From: Choanephora cucurbitarum
Lineage: Eukaryota; Mucoromycota; Mucoromycetes; Mucorales; Choanephoraceae
Direction of reading: 5' to 3'
DNA length: 64,000 nt
NCBI GenBank assembly: GCA_025331435.1
Contig: JAIWNI010000052.1
Coordinates: forward strand, 124,001 to 188,000
Shown: piece after piece, positions 58,986-64,000 of the stretch
How the letters are laid out: every line of letters starts with the position of its first letter
Position numbering within the stretch: the first letter of the stretch is position 1
The notes under the pieces: generated by a model
Databases searched by the model: none
Told to the model about the DNA's origin: nothing
What the model saw: the letters and a program-made list of their open reading frames with translations, nothing else
Program-made: the position numbers and the translations under genes

Positions 58986-61900
58986 TTAAATGCCATGAGG
59001 AGGATATACTTCCTTAACAATAGCCCCTTCTTCTTCACTAAGGATGAGGATACTAAGCTTGTCAACCTTGTCATGCATGATGGTTTTCAGGTCCAGTTGC
59101 TGGTTACCTATCAAAACATTTCCGCTAGTAACACTAATGTAGTCAAAAACACCATTGAGACCTGTATAACCGTCTTTCCAAAACTGTACGCCACCCCATT
59201 GTTTTAAGCGAACATACACCTTCACATAGGCCCCAGCCAAAGGACGTTTGGTTTCTTGACTCATAACACGAACAATGCCAAACGATTCAGAAACATGCAC
59301 ATGCATTTTGTTTGCATAGTGTACTTGATAACGTTTAATATTGCCTCCTGCAATCTCAATAAAAAGATTCTTGTTGGTATTTTCAAAGGGTACTTCTGTT
59401 GTCTGAAGAAAGGCTGCTTGTCCAGCGCCAATTATGTCAAAACTGTCTTGATCCAGGGATGCAGTAGCTTCGTTTTGCTTTGGAAGCTCTACAGTTACCA
59501 GTCGATTAGGTTTAGTCCAAGTGAAGCTTGTCTCAAGTTTTGAAGAATGGCTATTGACACCCATAAATGGATTGCTTGAAAACATGGCTTCAATGTTCAT
59601 TTCATAAAATTTGACATCAATAGCATCAATGTTAGCATATTGTACTACTAGTTTCTTCTGTAGGTGATCAATGCTGAATTCAAGAAGCGGTTCAGACTGT
59701 ACGGGCATGTCGCTTGAATCTTCAACAGAGAGCATAAACTCGCCTTGCTCTACTTCGCGTACAAAATTGAGCAACCCTGAAAACATCTTGCGCCATTTCA
59801 AGGAGCCAAAGTTCTTATACTTTTGCGAGATGTCTTTGATAGACTGAAGATCTAGCTGTTGCATTTGGTGTTGACCATTCACAATTGGTATACGAGTCTT
59901 TAAGTAGGCATTCAAATAATCTATTTGCACTTGACAATCAATGTTTTGTTCACTGCTTGATGAAATTCGAGAGAGAACTGCTTGTGCTTCACCAATATGG
60001 TCTTGCAGTAACAAGTAGATGGTAAGCATAACAAGATCAGGAACAGTAAGAGGAGTGTTTTTCAGTGAGAGGTATTCGAGAAAGGTATCGTATTGTTCAT
60101 AGAACTCTTGGTTAAGTATTTCATGAGCATTTGATTGGAATGGATGTGCTCTTGCATTTAGCAAAGGATAATAATCAAGAACGGATAGATTGAAACCTCC
60201 AAAATCGTGTTTTGTGATCAAGGGTGACTCAAAAACAGCTCCAAGACTGCTCATAACATCAGTGCCTGAGAATTGAATCAGATCGCGTATAACATCGTCA
60301 AAGTGATGCTGAACACCATAGACTGCTAAAGAACGACAATAATATTGACGGCTGGCCAAGATGTCGAATACCTGTCTAGCAAATTTTCTGTCAGACATAC
60401 GCCAACCTATCAGCTCTAGATCTAGTTTGTTCAATCTACGGTAAGACTCAAGGTATGTCAATACATTTTCATCGGAACCGCGAGTAGCTAAGCTTGGCCA
60501 TGACATTGAAATTGGGTTTGCTGTATCCTTGTGATCCAACATAGACTCTGCGTCACCAATAACACGCATGATAACTGATTCTAGTGCTCCCAAAAACATA
60601 TCTCCAGAAGCAGAAGCGACTGTTATGGGTACAGATGCGTATTCGCCATGAGTTGGAAAGTAAAATATGCTTGCAACTTGATGCCATGTAGAATAAGCCT
60701 CAATTCGAATTGCTTGTGATTTACAATAAGAAGACACCTGAACAGGTACCGCACCAGTAGGAATTTGGAAAGTAACTTGACAATCTAACGGTTTAGAGCT
60801 GATGTTTGTGATAGTCAAGTGCTGACCATATTCAATCTGGGGTGAAAAGTTTTGAGTAGAAGGATCAATTTTGACACGTTCCTCAGAATAAAAGGTTGTA
60901 GAGCTATCAGAAACAAAAAATTCTTGAGCAAGTATCAGGTCTTTGTGGTTACTGTCTTCTTTTTGCTCACATGGTACCAAAGTGCGATAAAAGACGATCA
61001 CAGGATGGCAATGAGTACAGATGCTAACTCCAAAGCCAGAATTGTTATGATCTCGGCCGAGATCTGTTGAATCAACCTTCCAATCTACTTGAGATGCAAA
61101 AGGCAAGTCTACCAGGCTCAGAACATAAAAGATTTCTTGAATACTATCAAGCGTATATATAAAGCTTTCTGGTAAAAAGCATTGTGTATTGTTGTAAATA
61201 TGTTCCAGATAGTCCACCCAGAATTGCTTCAGTTGAAAAGTAGCATTATCATCGTAATATTCTGCATCCTTCCACTCAGAAGTCTTTTCGACAAAGCTGT
61301 AAACCTTTTTTGATGTCTGAAGTGATCTCTTGCGCAACTCCAAGAGAGCTTCATCGTCCGCATCATCTCCATCAGAATTGGCTTCCTCTGAAATGCTTTC
61401 GAAGGATATGGCGTATGACATGTCTTCTTCTTCTTCCTCTTTGACATCAGCCACTGGACTAGATGCTGATCCTGCCCATTTACTACCAAACAACCCTGAA
61501 GGGCGAATGGAGCCAAACCCAGCGGAAGATGAAGATCCAATAGTAATAGGAACTGAAGACCCAAAAAGAGATCTTGAAGTAGGAGCTTCCATGGTTGCAA
61601 CTTGAGAAACACTCGTTTCTGGTATGGGTACACTACCATTGAAGCCTACATCATCAGTTGAGATATTTGAATGGTTCCCAGCAAGAATGGATTCAAATAT
61701 ACTGTCAAACTGATAGTTATGTTGTTTGTCATCAAGATTGTCTTTAAAGCTTCTCAAGGTCGCCTGTAAAGTTTGATTAGGTTGAGTGGATGCCAACAAA
61801 GCCTTTTCTACCACATTTAGTTCTTCAAAATGATAGAGATCGCGACAGTAAGGAGTTAGGTCTTCACCTAGCAGATAGGAGTCCATGAACGACTTTCGCA

Positions 61901-64000
61901 CTTTGTTTTTTATGACAGGTTTAACATATGCATCGAAGAACTGAGGATCCTTTTTCTTTAGCCATAGGTTTAATTCGTGACATACTTTTTCTTCATGTGT
62001 CTTCAGCTTTTTCTCTAGACTGAATGTTGGCCACGATCTGAGAAACTCAAATTCGTCTATAAGTACTCTTGCTTCGCTCGAAATGACCTTGATGGTGTCG
62101 AATAGTTTTTCAAAGCTGTCAATAATGGCAAAATTATGCGTATTGAGAGTCAGTGCCTCAGCAGGCATCAATTCCTTGATAGCCTTAGCCCTTATCAAAC
62201 GCTTATTCGCTGAAACAGGTTGTCGAAGATCTTTTGTATGGAAAGTATGATCGTGTGTCAAATCAACTTGTTTAGAAACTAGTTGGTCGCCTGAAATTGC
62301 AACAATTTGTAAGAGACGACCGCCAACTCCTAACTGATTGCGATCAAATGTAGCAACATTACTGTCGCTATCTATTGGGATAACAACAGTAGAAAGGTTG
62401 CTACTTAGAAAGGCTAGACTTGCATCTATCGAGTTGGTGAAATCCGTTGTATAAGCCATTTTGGCAAAAGCAGCAAAGCGTTGTGCCGCGTCAGGCATTT
62501 TTCTTGCTAATTTTGTATTGAAGTTGAAAGAAGGTTCTTTAATACTATCTGCAGCATTGCTTGCTAGGGTATGTCCTGTGCAAAGATATTTTGCATTGGT
62601 CACAGTGTCTCTGGTTTTCTAAAAGAAGAAGTAGGAAGTCAATAAAAGACAAAGGTTTAATTTTTGGATTCTTTCTCTTGTTTCTTACCTTTGGATATAA
62701 TAATAAGCTTGGTTTTGTCAAATTGCTTCCTGCCCATTTTTCAGATTTTGATCTGTTGAGTATGTACTGGTATTCATCGCTTATACGTCTGTCACTTAGG
62801 AAAATTGATTGCGTATTCAATAATTCGGCTGTCTGAAGTGTTGGTATGTTCAGACGACGATCACTTAAAAGCTTGTATTTCAGAGAGTCCTGTGATGTAG
62901 GAAGAAACGTACTGACGGTTGCAACAATATAAGTTTTTGCAGAGTTGCCCTTGACATGAACTTCAATCTTCTCATCATCCAGTTTGATTTCTGAAATGAT
63001 CAATGGGTTTCTTACAATACCAGTGTCGTACTTTCCGAAATACTTCTTGTTGACAATCCAACCAGTCCAGAGGTGACCTTCCATTTTGACTTGGTCGTCA
63101 ATGATTTTACAGCTGATTTCTTTAATTCCCCCATCAGCTCTGTGAAGGTATAACATGTAATTACCAGCTGGGAGGCCTTTTATCTCAAGACAAGAGATGT
63201 CTTTCTTTATGTGCTTTGACATGTTTTCAACCAAGACACTAACAGATCGGAATGAGTTAATGAGCTTCGTAAAATCTAAAAAAAATTCAAGATTACCTGT
63301 TGTAGCCAAGACGATAAAGAGCACAATCAGGTTTTGTTTGATTGGACGCATACGCTATTTTGAACTCTGTGTGAGCAGGAACGATTAAGTTTTCAGGCAA
63401 GACAGCATCCTCCATGCTTTGGATCTTCCATTGTTTATGAGTGGCATGTGCACTGAAATGTTCAAAATAGCAAATATCCCTTAGTTCACCTAAATCAATA
63501 TAGCCTTCTGCATTCGTTTTCATTGGTACACAAATCATCTCCTTTAAAAATATGTGGTTAAACCGAAGAGAAATCTCACAATCGTTCTTGATTTCACCAT
63601 TCTTTCCAAATGCATAAAGCAAATACCTGCCTTCTTTACTTTTAGTCAAGTGTACGCTAGGAGGTAATCCTGATGCATCAGAAGCTGAATGGTAGTTGAT
63701 TATATGCTCGGAATGAAAAGATTCAAATGTGTTATCCATTTTGCGAGCCCTGGCCTTGAAATGCAAATTGAGAATGTGCACTATATTGATTTTGTAGCAT
63801 CAAATATAAAACAAACGTTAGAAGAAAAAAAAATAAGGAAAAAGGGGTGTAGCTTACATTGATCAGGTACCATAAATTCATAGTAGATAGCCTTCAGATC
63901 TTTTCCAACATTCTGGCATGTGATGCTGTGCTTAGCAGAATCCGAGCTACCAATATCTATAGTAAGCGAAGGCTCTTCTAACAGGGATAGCGGAACTAAA
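58986..64000 (-). CDS. Giant conserved protein with MG2/alpha-2-macroglobulin-like C-terminus (partial)
   Basis: Only the 3' part is in the window: exons 63858..64000 (open at the edge), 63297..63780, 62689..63238 and 58986..62618, about 1,600 aa visible. I do not know its function. A run of LSDRRLNIPT, SIFLSDRRISDEYQYILNRSK, SNLTKPSLLLYPKKTRDT and, at the end, RPLAGAYVKVYVRLKQWGGV, FWKDGYTGLNGVFDYISV and LSILILSEEEGAIVKEVYPP resembles very large uncharacterised eukaryotic proteins. The end resembles the MG2/bait-type beta domains of alpha-2-macroglobulins. A low-complexity acidic/Ser region lies at about 61.35-61.65 kb. There is no evident signal peptide or TM in the visible part. The last exon (3.6 kb) is the longest in the window. 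Confidence 0.8.

Noticed and set aside
58760..59074. Minus-strand frame starting MTRLTSLVSSS
   Set aside because: It overlaps the end of the giant gene and the true start of the OB-fold gene (58827) in another frame; no family resemblance.
63239..63296. A 21-base intron (GTAATC...TTTAG) in the giant gene
   Set aside because: Too short, and it leads to stops. The 58-base intron ending CTGTTAG, with a TTAACTC branch region, keeps the frame.

Overview
The window looks like nuclear DNA of an early-diverging fungus, most likely Mucoromycota (Mucorales-like). The evidence is AT-rich intergenic DNA, many short introns (about 45-60 bases, GT...CTAAC/CTGAC...AG), pyrimidine-rich tracts just before start codons, and fungal gene content such as a Cdc4-type F-box/WD40 protein, an Nto1-type PHD/bromodomain/PWWP protein, Aro7 and Mdj1. 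The genus is inference. No prophage, CRISPR array, rRNA, tRNA or intact transposon was recognised. Exon junctions were worked out by hand from splice signals, phase and family conservation, so those in family-poor genes are less certain.

Layout. 0-10.4 kb: the 3' part of a DGAT1-type acyltransferase, a peroxisomal acyl-CoA oxidase ending in SKL, a Sis1/DNAJB-type J protein, RPS23, a UMP kinase with a spliced-on mitochondrial-type leader, a small acidic protein and a ten-exon DUF2408 protein. 10.5-19.5 kb: an unknown acidic protein whose stop codon overlaps that of a convergent 3-hydroxyisobutyryl-CoA hydrolase gene, a small membrane protein, a carnosine N-methyltransferase-like gene, complex I subunit NDUFA5 and a Dal5-like permease with 1.85 kb of gene-free upstream DNA. 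21-30 kb: two GPI-type Ser/Thr/Ala-rich surface proteins, SNU13, CDC4-like, a small Cys-rich secreted protein, an F-box protein and a small coiled-coil membrane protein. 30-36.9 kb: a possible decayed gene, an ING-family PHD protein, Mdj1, a nucleoplasmin-like protein and an unknown five-exon gene. 37.6-49.5 kb: chorismate mutase, NTO1/BRPF (with an apparent one-base frameshift), a UPF0390 nucleolar-type protein divergent from fibrillarin, an MFSD1-like transporter and an unknown proline-rich protein. 50-64 kb: methionine aminopeptidase 2, mRNA guanylyltransferase (with a GC-AG intron), a GLFG nucleoporin of the Nup98/116 type, a [2Fe-2S]-type ferrochelatase, a tiny OB-fold protein and the 3' 5 kb of a giant conserved protein with an MG2/alpha-2-macroglobulin-like end.

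The genes are mostly housekeeping and do not form a metabolic cluster. Functional pairs do occur: DGAT1 beside acyl-CoA oxidase (triacylglycerol synthesis and beta-oxidation), fibrillarin and SNU13 (both box C/D snoRNP proteins) and three chromatin proteins (ING, NTO1, nucleoplasmin-like). The points most worth following up are the leader-UMP kinase fusion, the NTO1 frameshift, the Fe-S ferrochelatase, the giant MG2-like protein, the Cys-rich secreted protein and several unusual splice structures, including coding exons of 3 to 23 bases.
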